A stretch of DNA of 13,254 nt from DATMBL01 sp050735975 (GTDB lineage Bacteria; Desulfobacterota; Binatia; UBA9968): assembly GCA_050735975.1 (NCBI GenBank), contig JBOHVS010000340.1:1-13254 (forward strand). Direction: 5' to 3'. The notes under the pieces are model-generated. The model was not told where the DNA came from, ran no database searches, and was given only the letters and a program-made list of their open reading frames with translations. The translations under genes were made by a program, and so were the position numbers. This document shows positions 1 through 7,086 of this stretch, in pieces (the first letter of the stretch is position 1; the number at the start of each line of letters is the position of its first letter).

Positions 1-2
1 TT

Positions 3-158
3 ACGGACAATTCCGGCAACTTCAAGCTCGCCGATGTTCCGCCGGGAACCTACAATGTCGAGGTTTGGCACGAGACGCTGGGAAAAACCAACCAGAAAGT
101 AACCGTCAAGGCCAAACAAGACGCCAAAGTCAACTTTGAGATGGCAAGCAAGAAGTAA
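3..158 (+). CDS. C-terminal end of a carboxypeptidase-regulatory-like domain protein (5' partial)
   Basis: The open frame enters from the left edge and ends at TAA 156-158, giving 51 residues. The sequence DNSGNFKLADVPPGTYNVEV followed by WHETLG, a KVTVKA strand and a final VNFEM strand is the end of a carboxypeptidase-regulatory-like (CarboxypepD_reg) beta-sandwich. In this family the VPPGTY turn is the hallmark. The WHE(T/K)LG variant is frequent in secreted or periplasmic proteins annotated as plastocyanin-like or methylamine-utilisation-like. The missing N-terminal part would show whether it is exported or binds copper. The gene is followed by a strong terminator, so it is the last gene of its unit. 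The domain is well supported; the role of the whole protein is unknown. Confidence 0.75.
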   Translation, partial: TDNSGNFKLADVPPGTYNVEVWHETLGKTNQKVTVKAKQDAKVNFEMASKK

Positions 159-175
159 AAGACTTTAAGTTTTTT

Positions 176-215
176 AAATGCACGGCGCCTGATTATCGGC
201 GCCGTGCATTTTTTT
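176..215 (+). terminator. Rho-independent terminator after the left-edge gene
   Basis: A perfect 14-bp stem (arms 176-189 and 198-211, core GCACGGCGCC / GGCGCCGTGC) closes an 8-base loop and runs directly into a T tract ending at 215. It lies 17 bases after the stop codon of the left-edge gene. On the opposite strand the hairpin is followed by A rather than T, so it serves mainly plus-strand transcription. It may still act weakly on the convergent aldolase gene that ends at 238. Confidence 0.9.
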
Positions 216-237
216 GCTCACAGGCCGTTGAAAAGCC

Positions 238-966
238 TCACGAACCAATCCGGTTCTTGAAAAAGTTCCAGGCGCGTTCCATGTCTACGGGCGGAAGCGC
301 CTCAACTTGTCGCGCGGCAGACTCATCCGAGCCAAGCGGTATCGGCTTGCCAAGCTGGAGAGCGCCGGCAAGAATTTCCGCCGCCTCCTCCAGATAGATC
401 GCCATCATCACGGCTTCGGGAATCGTTTTGCCAACCGTCACTTGACCATTGCCCCGCAAAAGCACCGCCGGTTTGTTGCCGAGCGCGGCAACAACTTCAT
501 CGCCAAGTTTGCGGGTCGAGATCAAATCCGGCTTATCGAAGACAGGGACTCCACCGGAGAAAAAGCTCCCGTGATTGTGCACCGGCTCCAGCTTGCGGCC
601 GGTAACGGAGAACATGTTGGCCACCCGAGCATGAATTCGAGCAACGGCGTTGACGGCCGGCCGGCCATTCATGATTGCTGTATGGAGGGGCGCCTCAAAA
701 GGCGCAGGATGTTGGCCTTCGACGACTTCGCCCTTTAAATTCAGGGTCAAGAGGTCCTGTTCGCTGACAATGGCGAGACTGATTCGCGGGGTGATAAAAA
801 AGAGATCGCTGTTTGGGATTCGTGCGCTGACATGGCCGAATCCCTGGACGAGTCTCTCGTGAGAGAGAATTTTGGCGGCACTGACAACATCCTTCATAAG
901 ATGTTGGACTGGCTTCAGCCACTTTTTTCTATCCCTTTGACTTCCGATTTCTGATCTCTGATTCAT
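238..966 (-). CDS. class II aldolase/adducin family protein with altered metal site
   Basis: The 242-residue protein has the class II aldolase/adducin fold (PF00596). GHVSARIP (44-51) and ITPR (58-61) mark the N-terminal half, FEAPLH (90-95) holds the expected catalytic/ligand Glu91, and LLRGNGQVTVG (169-179) is the last core strand. It looks closest to the 3-hydroxy-2-methylpyridinedicarboxylate / HCOMODA decarboxylase-like branch (PVFDKPDL around 141-148) rather than to sugar-phosphate aldolases. Family members bind a divalent metal through three His in HxH and GHG motifs. Here the first is Arg110 (RIH), only His112 remains, and the third position is Asn173 (GNG). The substrate is therefore open, and metal binding may be changed. 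Start: AGGTG lies about 7 bases before ATG 966; Met24 is a possible later start. It is divergent from the gene at 1040 with a 73-base gap. Confidence 0.85.
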   Translation of the reverse strand: MNQRSEIGSQRDRKKWLKPVQHLMKDVVSAAKILSHERLVQGFGHVSARIPNSDLFFITPRISLAIVSEQDLLTLNLKGEVVEGQHPAPFEAPLHTAIMNGRPAVNAVARIHARVANMFSVTGRKLEPVHNHGSFFSGGVPVFDKPDLISTRKLGDEVVAALGNKPAVLLRGNGQVTVGKTIPEAVMMAIYLEEAAEILAGALQLGKPIPLGSDESAARQVEALPPVDMERAWNFFKNRIGS

Positions 967-976
967 GAGGGCACCT

Positions 977-1019
977 TTGAATTTCTGATGATTTGCGTTA
1001 TATTACTTTGTTAGCTAAC
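977..1019 (+). promoter_or_regulatory. candidate promoter with a 10-bp palindrome at the start site
   Basis: TTGAAT (977-982) and TATATT (999-1004) are spaced by 16 bases in the gap between the divergent genes. The perfect palindrome GTTAGCTAAC (1010-1019) falls about where transcription would start, which is a usual operator position. The match to sigma-70 consensus is moderate and the gap is short, so this is a suggestion only. Confidence 0.3.
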
Positions 1020-1039
1020 CGGGTGGAAGAGAGTCGAAT

Positions 1040-1309
1040 ATGAAGATTAAAGTAGAATCTTTTTCCGACCCCAAGGGGCAAGAAAGCCCAGCTCGGTTTC
1101 AATTAGGCACGCGAATGATCCAGGTCGGAGCCGTGGTAGATCGGTGGTATGGGGAGCAAGCGTGCTATTTTCGTGTCTTGGGCGATGACGAGAACTCCTA
1201 TATCCTCAAAGGTCCCCTGGAAGATGGTTCTTGGGAGTTGGTCTCATTCACACACAAAGATTCACGAGGTACAGAGTTAGAGTACGAAGGCAAAAGGGAG
1301 CTCCAGTAG
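1040..1309 (+). CDS. small conserved hypothetical protein (89 aa)
   Basis: This is an 89-residue soluble protein with no signal peptide or membrane segment. The pattern ARFQLGTRMIQVGAVVDRW (18-36), then YFRVLGDDENSYIL and a closing WELVSF strand, looks like a small all-beta domain. It resembles a family of short hypothetical proteins, widespread in bacteria, that read roughly FxLGxRxIxVxxVxDRWxGxxxxYFxVxxDDGxxYxLRxD; I know no function for that family. The ATG at 1040 follows a GGAAGAGAG stretch about 10 bases upstream. It has its own possible promoter and is followed by 166 bases without a gene, so it seems to be transcribed alone. Confidence 0.7.
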   Translation: MKIKVESFSDPKGQESPARFQLGTRMIQVGAVVDRWYGEQACYFRVLGDDENSYILKGPLEDGSWELVSFTHKDSRGTELEYEGKRELQ

Positions 1310-1359
1310 AATCCTCTTAGATTCTTGCCGCGTGGTCCGGTTAGGTTTTAGGATCTCCA

Positions 1360-1398
1360 AGACCGGCCGGTCTCCAATCAGAATTGAAGTTCTATAAT
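1360..1398 (+). promoter_or_regulatory. 14-bp palindromic operator candidate and TATAAT box before the reductase gene
   Basis: A perfect palindrome AGACCGGCCGGTCT (1360-1373) sits 19 bases upstream of a consensus TATAAT (1393-1398). The place where a -35 box would lie (around 1370-1375) overlaps the palindrome and has no TTGACA-like sequence. This is what one expects of a promoter that needs or is controlled by a dimeric regulator. A terminator is unlikely because no T run follows. Transcription from here would start near 1405, which argues against the upstream TTG start at 1398 for the next gene. Confidence 0.4.
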
Positions 1399-1475
1399 TG
1401 CTTGCTGACCTTGGAAGCATCGACAACGGGGGTTTGTCTTCCCCTCGGGTTATCACTTGGATAAAGGGTGGTGGT

Positions 1476-2462
1476 ATGGCTGAAAAGAAAGTCGGAACCG
1501 TAAATTACTGGCGATATTCTTCCGATATACTGGCGGTCTTTCGTCTCGTGCCGGAGGGCGTCAGCAAGTTTCCGAGTTATAAGGCCGGTCAGTACATGGC
1601 GTTGCAGCGTGGTGACTGCAGGCTGACGAAGAAAGTTGTCGGAGATGGAGGCAAAGTAGAATACCTGACTGTTCTCGATGCGCAGGGCAGCTCCAAGCGC
1701 GGAGCGGTTACTCACTCCTATTCGATCGCCTCCGCACCGTTTGAGACCGAGGAAAAAGGCCACTTGGAGTTTTACGTTATTCTGGAGATCGATGAAAAAA
1801 GCGTGAAGGGAAGGCTCACCGAGTCGATGTTCCGTATGGGCCTCGACGCGGACAACAAGATGGTCTATTACGAAAAAATCGCGGGAGACTTTACGCTAGA
1901 CAAGCGGGCGGGCGGCTTTAAGAATGTGATTTTGGTCGGGACGGGAACCGGCTTGGCGCCGTTTATCTCCATGGCGAAGCAGCTAGACTTTGAGGCGAAG
2001 TCAGGCACGAGCAATTCTGTCAGGTACACGCTGATCCATACCAACCGGACCTTCGAAGAGCTGGATTACTACCAAGACTTGCTGGACATCGAGGCAGCAC
2101 AGCGCTTTGATTTCGCCTACGTTCCGTCGGTGAGCCGGCCGACCCAACGCGACTGGGACGATCCGAAACTCGGCAGGGGACGTGCGAATAACCTGCTGCG
2201 CTATCTGCTCGGGATGCCTCTCAAAGAAGAACAGGACTTGCAGCAGATTGTGGCGAGCGGTGGCGATATTGCAAAGGCGAAAGCGGTTTTAGAGAAGACC
2301 GTCAAACCGGCATTACCGAAGCATCTGACTAGCGAAACTCTGCGTGACCGAATGGATCCAACAACCAGTGTTATTATTACATGCGGCAATCCATGGTCGA
2401 TGGAAGATATCGAATATGCCGCGGAAACCACCGGCATGCGATTTGAAAAGGAAGACTGGTAG
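1476..2462 (+). CDS. ferredoxin/flavodoxin-NADP+ reductase family protein
   Basis: This 328-residue FAD-dependent reductase would move electrons between NADP(H) and ferredoxin or flavodoxin in the cytoplasm. YKAGQYMAL (35-43) and THSYSIAS (79-86) form the FAD domain. GTGTGLAPFISM (155-166) is the NADP-binding turn, and CGNPWSMEDIE (303-313) is the conserved Cys-Gly strand. The usual RxYS motif reads HSYS. Common bacterial enzymes have about 250-260 residues. The extra length comes from a basic/helical stretch at about 221-295 (PTQRDWDD to LRDRMDP) before the last strand, and from a loop near 44-65. The protein ends in an aromatic residue (EDW), as many family members do. The start at 1476 is chosen for AAAGGG 7 bases upstream and because the upstream extension would overlap a TATAAT box. 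The long variant is not assigned to a specific partner. Confidence 0.85.
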   Translation: MAEKKVGTVNYWRYSSDILAVFRLVPEGVSKFPSYKAGQYMALQRGDCRLTKKVVGDGGKVEYLTVLDAQGSSKRGAVTHSYSIASAPFETEEKGHLEFYVILEIDEKSVKGRLTESMFRMGLDADNKMVYYEKIAGDFTLDKRAGGFKNVILVGTGTGLAPFISMAKQLDFEAKSGTSNSVRYTLIHTNRTFEELDYYQDLLDIEAAQRFDFAYVPSVSRPTQRDWDDPKLGRGRANNLLRYLLGMPLKEEQDLQQIVASGGDIAKAKAVLEKTVKPALPKHLTSETLRDRMDPTTSVIITCGNPWSMEDIEYAAETTGMRFEKEDW

Positions 2463-2586
2463 ATTACGCTCTCAGCGGGTTGGTTCGGTTATCGTGAGGG
2501 CAGCTAAGGCGGCGCGGAGAGAAGGCTGGTAGGGGATAAGGATGATGCTTTGAAGCTAGACCTGGCCCTTCCGTGATCCCTCGCGC

Positions 2587-2615
2587 TTGCCAATCAGTGA
2601 TGGCTTGAATAAAAT
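2587..2615 (+). promoter_or_regulatory. sigma-70-type promoter for acs
   Basis: TTGCCA (2587-2592) and TAAAAT (2610-2615) each match the consensus at five of six positions and are separated by the ideal 17 bases. Predicted transcription starts near 2622, about 50 bases before the acs start codon. It lies in the 210-base gap after the reductase gene, so acs is probably transcribed on its own as well as by any read-through. Confidence 0.55.
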
Positions 2616-2657
2616 CCGCTTTCGCTGCGACCGAGACTCTGTTCAAATCAGCCAGCC

Positions 2658-2666
2658 AAGGAGGAG
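2658..2666 (+). promoter_or_regulatory. near-ideal ribosome binding site of acs
   Basis: AAGGAGGAG ends 6 bases before ATG 2673. It is the strongest Shine-Dalgarno sequence in the window, fixes the acs start and suggests high expression. Confidence 0.8.
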
Positions 2667-2672
2667 ACGTCC

Positions 2673-4619
2673 ATGCCTGACAAGGCCATTGAGGTTCTTT
2701 TGAACGAGAAGCGGAGCTTCCCCCCGCCGAAGCAGTTCAAAAAATCAGCCAACTTCAGACAGAAGAATGTATTTACCGCCGCTGGCAAGAATCCGCAGGC
2801 GTTTTGGACTAAAGCCGCCAAGGAGTTGGAATGGTTCAAGCCGTGGAAAAAGGTGCTGGAATGGAATTCACCCTGGGCTAAATGGTTCATCGGTGGAAAG
2901 TTGAACGCCTCTTACAACTGCCTCGACCGCCATGTTAAGAGCGGCCGCAGAAACAAAGCGGCAATTATTTGGGAAGGCGAGCCGGGAGACGAGAGGGTGC
3001 TCACGTATCGGGACGTCTGGCGTGAAGTGAATAAATTCGCCAATGTTCTGAAGAAGCTGGGGGTCGAAAAAGGCGACCGCGTCGCCATCTACATGGGCAT
3101 GATTCCGGAGCTGATCATTGCGATGCATGCCTGCAATCGGATTGGCGCGCCCCATAGCGTCGTCTTCGGCGGATTCAGCGCCGAGTCGCTGCGTGGCCGC
3201 ATCAACGATGCCCAAGCCAAACTCCTGATCACCGCTGACGGCGGCTATCGTCGCGGCACGATCATTCCGCTAAAGAAGAATGTCGATGAAGCGCTGACTG
3301 ACACTCCGTCGATCAAGAATGTGATCGTCGTCCGGCGGGTCGGAAACGAGCCAGGCGCTCCCATGAAGGAAGGCAGAGATCACTGGTGGCACGAGGTGAC
3401 GGCCGATGCTCCGCTTTGGTGCGAGCCCGAGAAAATGGACAGCGAAGACATGCTGTTCATCCTCTATACCAGCGGCACTACCGGCAAACCTAAAGGCATC
3501 GTGCATACCACCGGCGGGTATCTTACGGGCGTTCACCTGGTCAACAAGTGGGTCTTCGACATGAAAGAAGACGACGTCTTCTGGTGCGCCGCGGATATCG
3601 GTTGGGTGACCGGGCATACACACATCGTTTATGGGCCAATGACTAACGGCGTCACCCAAGTCATGTACGAGGGGACGCCGGATTGGCCGGACAAAGATCG
3701 TCTCTGGCGCATTGTGGAGAAATACGGTGTGACCATTTTTCATACGGCGCCAACGGCGATTCGCACGTTCATGCGCTGGGGGACTGAATTTCCGGGCAAG
3801 CACGATCTCAAGAGTTTGAGACTTCTCGGCACAGTCGGCGAGCCGATCAATCCTGAAGCATGGGTGTGGTACCACAAATACATCGGCGGCGGGCGCTGCC
3901 CGGTCATGGATACGTGGTGGCAGACTGAGACGGGCCATCCGTTGATTACGCCTCTCCCCGGCTTGACCACTCTAAAGCCTGGTTCGGCGACCAAGCCCTT
4001 TCCAGGCATCGAGGCCGACATCGTCGATGAAAACGGCAGGTCGGTTCCCAAAGGCGGCGGCGGCTATCTCGTTCTCACCAAGCCGTGGCCGGCGATGATG
4101 CGAACTATCTTCGGTGATCCGGATCGTTTCGTGGAGACCTACTGGAGCCGGTTCCCAGGAAAATACTTTGCCGGCGATGGCGCGAAAAGAGACAAGGACG
4201 GTTATTTCTGGCTGCTCGGCCGCGTGGACGACGTTATGAACGTCGCCGGCCACAGAATCAGCACAATGGAAGTCGAAAGCGCGCTGGTCGACCATGCCAG
4301 CGTCGCGGAAGCGGCGGTTATCGGCAAAGCGCATGACATTAAAGGACAGGCGATTTGTGCCTTCGTATCGCTGAAAGCCGGTGTCGACGGCCGCTCGGCT
4401 CTCGTGGATGAGCTCAAGGCCCACGTTGCAAAGAAGATCGGAGCGATCGCGAGGCCGGACGAAGTCCTGTTCGCCGCCGAACTGCCGAAAACGCGAAGCG
4501 GCAAGATCATGCGACGATTGCTGCGAGATATTGCCGACGGCCGCGCGCTCGGCGATACTACGACCCTTGCCGATCCGGTGATTGTGGCCAAGTTGAAAGA
4601 GCAGTACGAAGAGGAGTGA
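2673..4619 (+). CDS. acs: acetyl-CoA synthetase (acetate-CoA ligase, AMP-forming)
   Basis: This enzyme converts acetate, ATP and CoA to acetyl-CoA, AMP and pyrophosphate (EC 6.2.1.1) in the cytosol. The length of 648 residues is normal for the family. Visible motifs are YTSGTTGKPKG (265-275, phosphate loop), TVGEPINPEAWVWYHKYIG (387-405), DTWWQTETG (413-421), YFAGDGAKRDKDGYFWLLGR (498-517) and GRVDDVMNVAGHR (516-528, hinge and CoA side). PKTRSGK ends at Lys611, the adenylation lysine that protein acetyltransferases silence in this family. Trp416 matches the Trp that limits the pocket to acetate in bacterial Acs, so acetate rather than a longer acid is the likely substrate. The N-terminal FWTKAAKELEWFKPW segment is also typical. 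It is transcribed from its own promoter and has no coupled downstream gene. A propionyl-CoA synthetase is less likely because of the acetate pocket. Confidence 0.95.
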   Translation: MPDKAIEVLLNEKRSFPPPKQFKKSANFRQKNVFTAAGKNPQAFWTKAAKELEWFKPWKKVLEWNSPWAKWFIGGKLNASYNCLDRHVKSGRRNKAAIIWEGEPGDERVLTYRDVWREVNKFANVLKKLGVEKGDRVAIYMGMIPELIIAMHACNRIGAPHSVVFGGFSAESLRGRINDAQAKLLITADGGYRRGTIIPLKKNVDEALTDTPSIKNVIVVRRVGNEPGAPMKEGRDHWWHEVTADAPLWCEPEKMDSEDMLFILYTSGTTGKPKGIVHTTGGYLTGVHLVNKWVFDMKEDDVFWCAADIGWVTGHTHIVYGPMTNGVTQVMYEGTPDWPDKDRLWRIVEKYGVTIFHTAPTAIRTFMRWGTEFPGKHDLKSLRLLGTVGEPINPEAWVWYHKYIGGGRCPVMDTWWQTETGHPLITPLPGLTTLKPGSATKPFPGIEADIVDENGRSVPKGGGGYLVLTKPWPAMMRTIFGDPDRFVETYWSRFPGKYFAGDGAKRDKDGYFWLLGRVDDVMNVAGHRISTMEVESALVDHASVAEAAVIGKAHDIKGQAICAFVSLKAGVDGRSALVDELKAHVAKKIGAIARPDEVLFAAELPKTRSGKIMRRLLRDIADGRALGDTTTLADPVIVAKLKEQYEEE

Positions 4620-4920
4620 GGAAATATCGGCACACCGGGTTAGCGGAACTTCGCGAGCAGCAAGCGCCGCGGGTTTATACTCAGAGTTTGTGAATTAATC
4701 GAATTCTGCGAAAATGAGCAGCCGCAACTATTTGATTTTGTTGAGGCGAAATTTGCGGAACTTGACGTTTTTCAATTTTTTCACAACCTCTCAGTCCATC
4801 GGATTCTTTGTAACTCTGGAGCTCCTATGACGCTATTGCGCAGAGACTGATCCCTCTCCCCTGGCACCCCAAGGCGGGAGACTTAGGGTGAGGAGAAACG
4901 TTTAGCGTCCCTCGATATTT
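4620..4920. other. gene-free region between two convergent genes
   Basis: These 301 bases between the ends of acs and the minus-strand hydrolase gene hold no convincing reading frame, RNA gene or T-tailed terminator hairpin. The middle (about 4690-4800) is AT-rich. The only structure seen is the degenerate inverted element at 4851-4895. Confidence 0.6.
4851..4895. repeat. degenerate REP-like dispersed element
   Basis: TCCCTCTCCC (4851-4860), a short GC-rich middle, then GGGAGACTTAGGGTGAGGAG (4876-4895) form an imperfect inverted unit. It closely resembles the CCTCACCCTAA / CCCTCTCCC extragenic repeat found many times between genes in diverse proteobacteria-like genomes. Its place between convergent gene ends fits that class. 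Copy number in this genome cannot be judged from one window. Confidence 0.5.
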
Positions 4921-6921
4921 TTATCGCGTTCTTTTTGCAACGATTCTGACCTTCATTGCCTCTCGAATAATCCTTTCGGCGTCTTCCGGCAAGAGATGTC
5001 GCTGCTCGACCAGGATTCTCGCCGCGCGGGACACTTGCCGCAGATAGTCCGCTTTGTCTCTGTAGCGCTCCTGGAGTGACGGACGAGGGTCGCCCAATTT
5101 ACTGCGCTCGGCTTTTGTCTTCGCAAACGGAATATACGAGCCGAGCAGGCCGGCTAGTTCATTCTCGGCCAGCCCGGGTTGCTGCAAGTTCCAACCCGTG
5201 TAGGTGGCGGTGGGCACACGAACGGCCGGCAAGCGAACGCCGGCGATGTCGTTCCCATCGGCATCCACGCTAGGAACAAGGATCGTGTATTCCCCATTCA
5301 TCGTTTTCGGCGGGTGCGCTTCCACACGCCCGCGCTGGATGCTCCGACCATAATCTAGAAACTGCTGCCGGTTGTAGAGACCTTCATAGCGAACGCCGGG
5401 GATTTTTGGAAAGCCGGTGCTTTGCCGGTCGGGCCGAACCAAAGTGCCGTCTTTAACTTTCGGGTATTGGCTCGGTGGCGGGGGAATGCCTTGCGTGACC
5501 CACAAATCCATAGCAACGATGAGCGCCCGCAGCACGTCACCCGCAGGCAAGGGATTGACGAGTTGTTGTGTTTCCTCTTTCTCCGGCTCGGAACCGAAAG
5601 GACTGTTGTGTTGCGCGCTGGCAATCACATAGAGCCGAACTGTTTCCGGCAGGGTTATGTCTCGCCCGCTGCCATCCGTGTGCGCAAGACAGCCGCGTTT
5701 TTGCCAGTACTCGGTCGAAGTTTGCGTGTGGAATACGTACGGATCCGTCCGCGGGCGTTTGAGAATTCCGTCGCGCTCGCCTGTCTGCGGATCTTTGACG
5801 ATGTTGTACGCGAACGGGAACAGCTCGGGATCGAGTTGGTTCGTATGCTGCTGGGAAGAGGTGACCGGGCGCGCAAATTCGTAGTTGAGAAACAATCTTC
5901 CCCCGCCGGAGACGTGGGGCGCGACGGCGTCGAAAACTTTACGGCGCGACTCGTCTTCGTTGAACCCATGGTAAACGAAATCGCGAAGATATCTGCCGCT
6001 TTGAGACCTGCCCCAAGCGTAGGCGCGTTGAACGTCGGGTCCCCTCTCGCTTGAGTTCAGGGGATTCGGTCTTCCGCTTGTGTCTTTTCTTTCGTAGCGC
6101 AGAAAAGAGACGAAATCGCGCACGACCGCAAAGCCCAAACCGAGGACGAGCGGATTCTTCGCCGGATAGATGAATTCATAGATGTGACCCGGCTTGAAAC
6201 CGCCAGGCAGGTAAAGATCTTTGGCGCTCCGCTGAAGCCTCCGGCTTCCTGTTCTCGGGTTTTTGTCACAGCGCGCAAACTCCCATTGTGATCGAGGTGC
6301 GGGGATTCGTTCGCCATATGAATTTTTTCGGACCGTGAGAGTCGACCAAGATTTGTCCAATGACGCGGACTCGTAGCTCTTGACGCGTTCGTCGCCGCTG
6401 AGCGGCTGTGATTTGATGCCTTTTTCAGTTACGACGATCTCGGTACGAACCTCGCTGACGATTTCCTTTCCGTTGTTCGTCGCTATCGGAACACCCATCA
6501 CGAGCCAGTGCTTCTGCGGCATCAGATCGCCTTGCCAGCCGCACCAAACAATCGTGTAGCCTTGGCGCATGAGAAAGCCGTTGCCGGCATCTTCGAAGCT
6601 GCTGGGATCGTTGCTTTGCGGAGCATCGTTTAAGAAGGCGACGATGCGTTTGCCCCCGCGGTTGGGCGCGTCGTAGAAAATCTTCCCGTTGCCGCGCGCC
6701 ATGTCAACCGGCTTCAGAATGAAGAAATCGCTCCAGTACTCGACTCTGCGCCTGCGGTTTTTAGGCGCCTTGTCGAGATTAACGATGACTTTATTTAGCC
6801 GAGTTCTAGGATCGACTTCGCCGTGAATTTTTCCCACGATCTTTTCGTAAGCTCCGGTAATGGGAAATTCATGGCCGTTAGCGAAAATCCGTCGTCGCTG
6901 CACGATGAAACGAGTGATCAT
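4921..6921 (-). CDS. alpha/beta hydrolase domain-containing protein (Abhydrolase_10, PF20091 type)
   Basis: This 666-residue protein matches the large alpha/beta-hydrolase family whose signature is WGxSQSGRxLRDFxYxGFN, here at 303-321 (GRSQSGR at 304-310 carries the nucleophile serine). DAVAPHVSGGGRLFLNYEFA (331-350) follows. SAQHNSPFG (435-443) probably supplies the catalytic His438, and GEYTILVPSVDADGNDIAGV (543-562) and VPTATYTGWN (569-578) are the conserved tail. The N-terminal third (1-240) is a beta-rich domain with NRGGKRIVAFLNDA (87-100). No signal peptide is visible, so it is probably cytoplasmic. The family contains uncharacterised esterase/hydrolase-like proteins; no substrate can be named. 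Start ATG 6921 has GAAGAGG 4 bases upstream. It is divergent from the binding-protein operon and may share its regulation. Confidence 0.85.
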   Translation of the reverse strand: MITRFIVQRRRIFANGHEFPITGAYEKIVGKIHGEVDPRTRLNKVIVNLDKAPKNRRRRVEYWSDFFILKPVDMARGNGKIFYDAPNRGGKRIVAFLNDAPQSNDPSSFEDAGNGFLMRQGYTIVWCGWQGDLMPQKHWLVMGVPIATNNGKEIVSEVRTEIVVTEKGIKSQPLSGDERVKSYESASLDKSWSTLTVRKNSYGERIPAPRSQWEFARCDKNPRTGSRRLQRSAKDLYLPGGFKPGHIYEFIYPAKNPLVLGLGFAVVRDFVSFLRYERKDTSGRPNPLNSSERGPDVQRAYAWGRSQSGRYLRDFVYHGFNEDESRRKVFDAVAPHVSGGGRLFLNYEFARPVTSSQQHTNQLDPELFPFAYNIVKDPQTGERDGILKRPRTDPYVFHTQTSTEYWQKRGCLAHTDGSGRDITLPETVRLYVIASAQHNSPFGSEPEKEETQQLVNPLPAGDVLRALIVAMDLWVTQGIPPPPSQYPKVKDGTLVRPDRQSTGFPKIPGVRYEGLYNRQQFLDYGRSIQRGRVEAHPPKTMNGEYTILVPSVDADGNDIAGVRLPAVRVPTATYTGWNLQQPGLAENELAGLLGSYIPFAKTKAERSKLGDPRPSLQERYRDKADYLRQVSRAARILVEQRHLLPEDAERIIREAMKVRIVAKRTR

Positions 6922-7086
6922 AAAGCCTCTTCAGGATGGGTCTCTGTGGTAATCCAGAAGTTCCGTTCAGCTTAAAGTGTTCGTCTACCGGCGGCGACGG
7001 GGACTGTCAAGGTAATTTTTGGCGAAGCGGGCTGTATTGACTCCCACGGCTCCTTGCAATATCGGTTGATTACAAAGGGGGTGCCT

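Noticed and set aside
307..738. 143-residue plus-strand frame inside the aldolase gene
   Set aside because: Antisense shadow of a well-supported gene, without domain-like composition.
3270..3938. 222-residue minus-strand frame inside acs
   Set aside because: Antisense shadow caused by the codon bias of acs; no family features.
5422..6054. 210-residue plus-strand frame inside the hydrolase gene
   Set aside because: Shadow of the Abhydrolase_10 gene on the other strand.
7037..7065. Promoter for the binding protein based on TTGACT
   Set aside because: The best -10 candidate at proper spacing (TATCGG) matches the consensus at only three positions.
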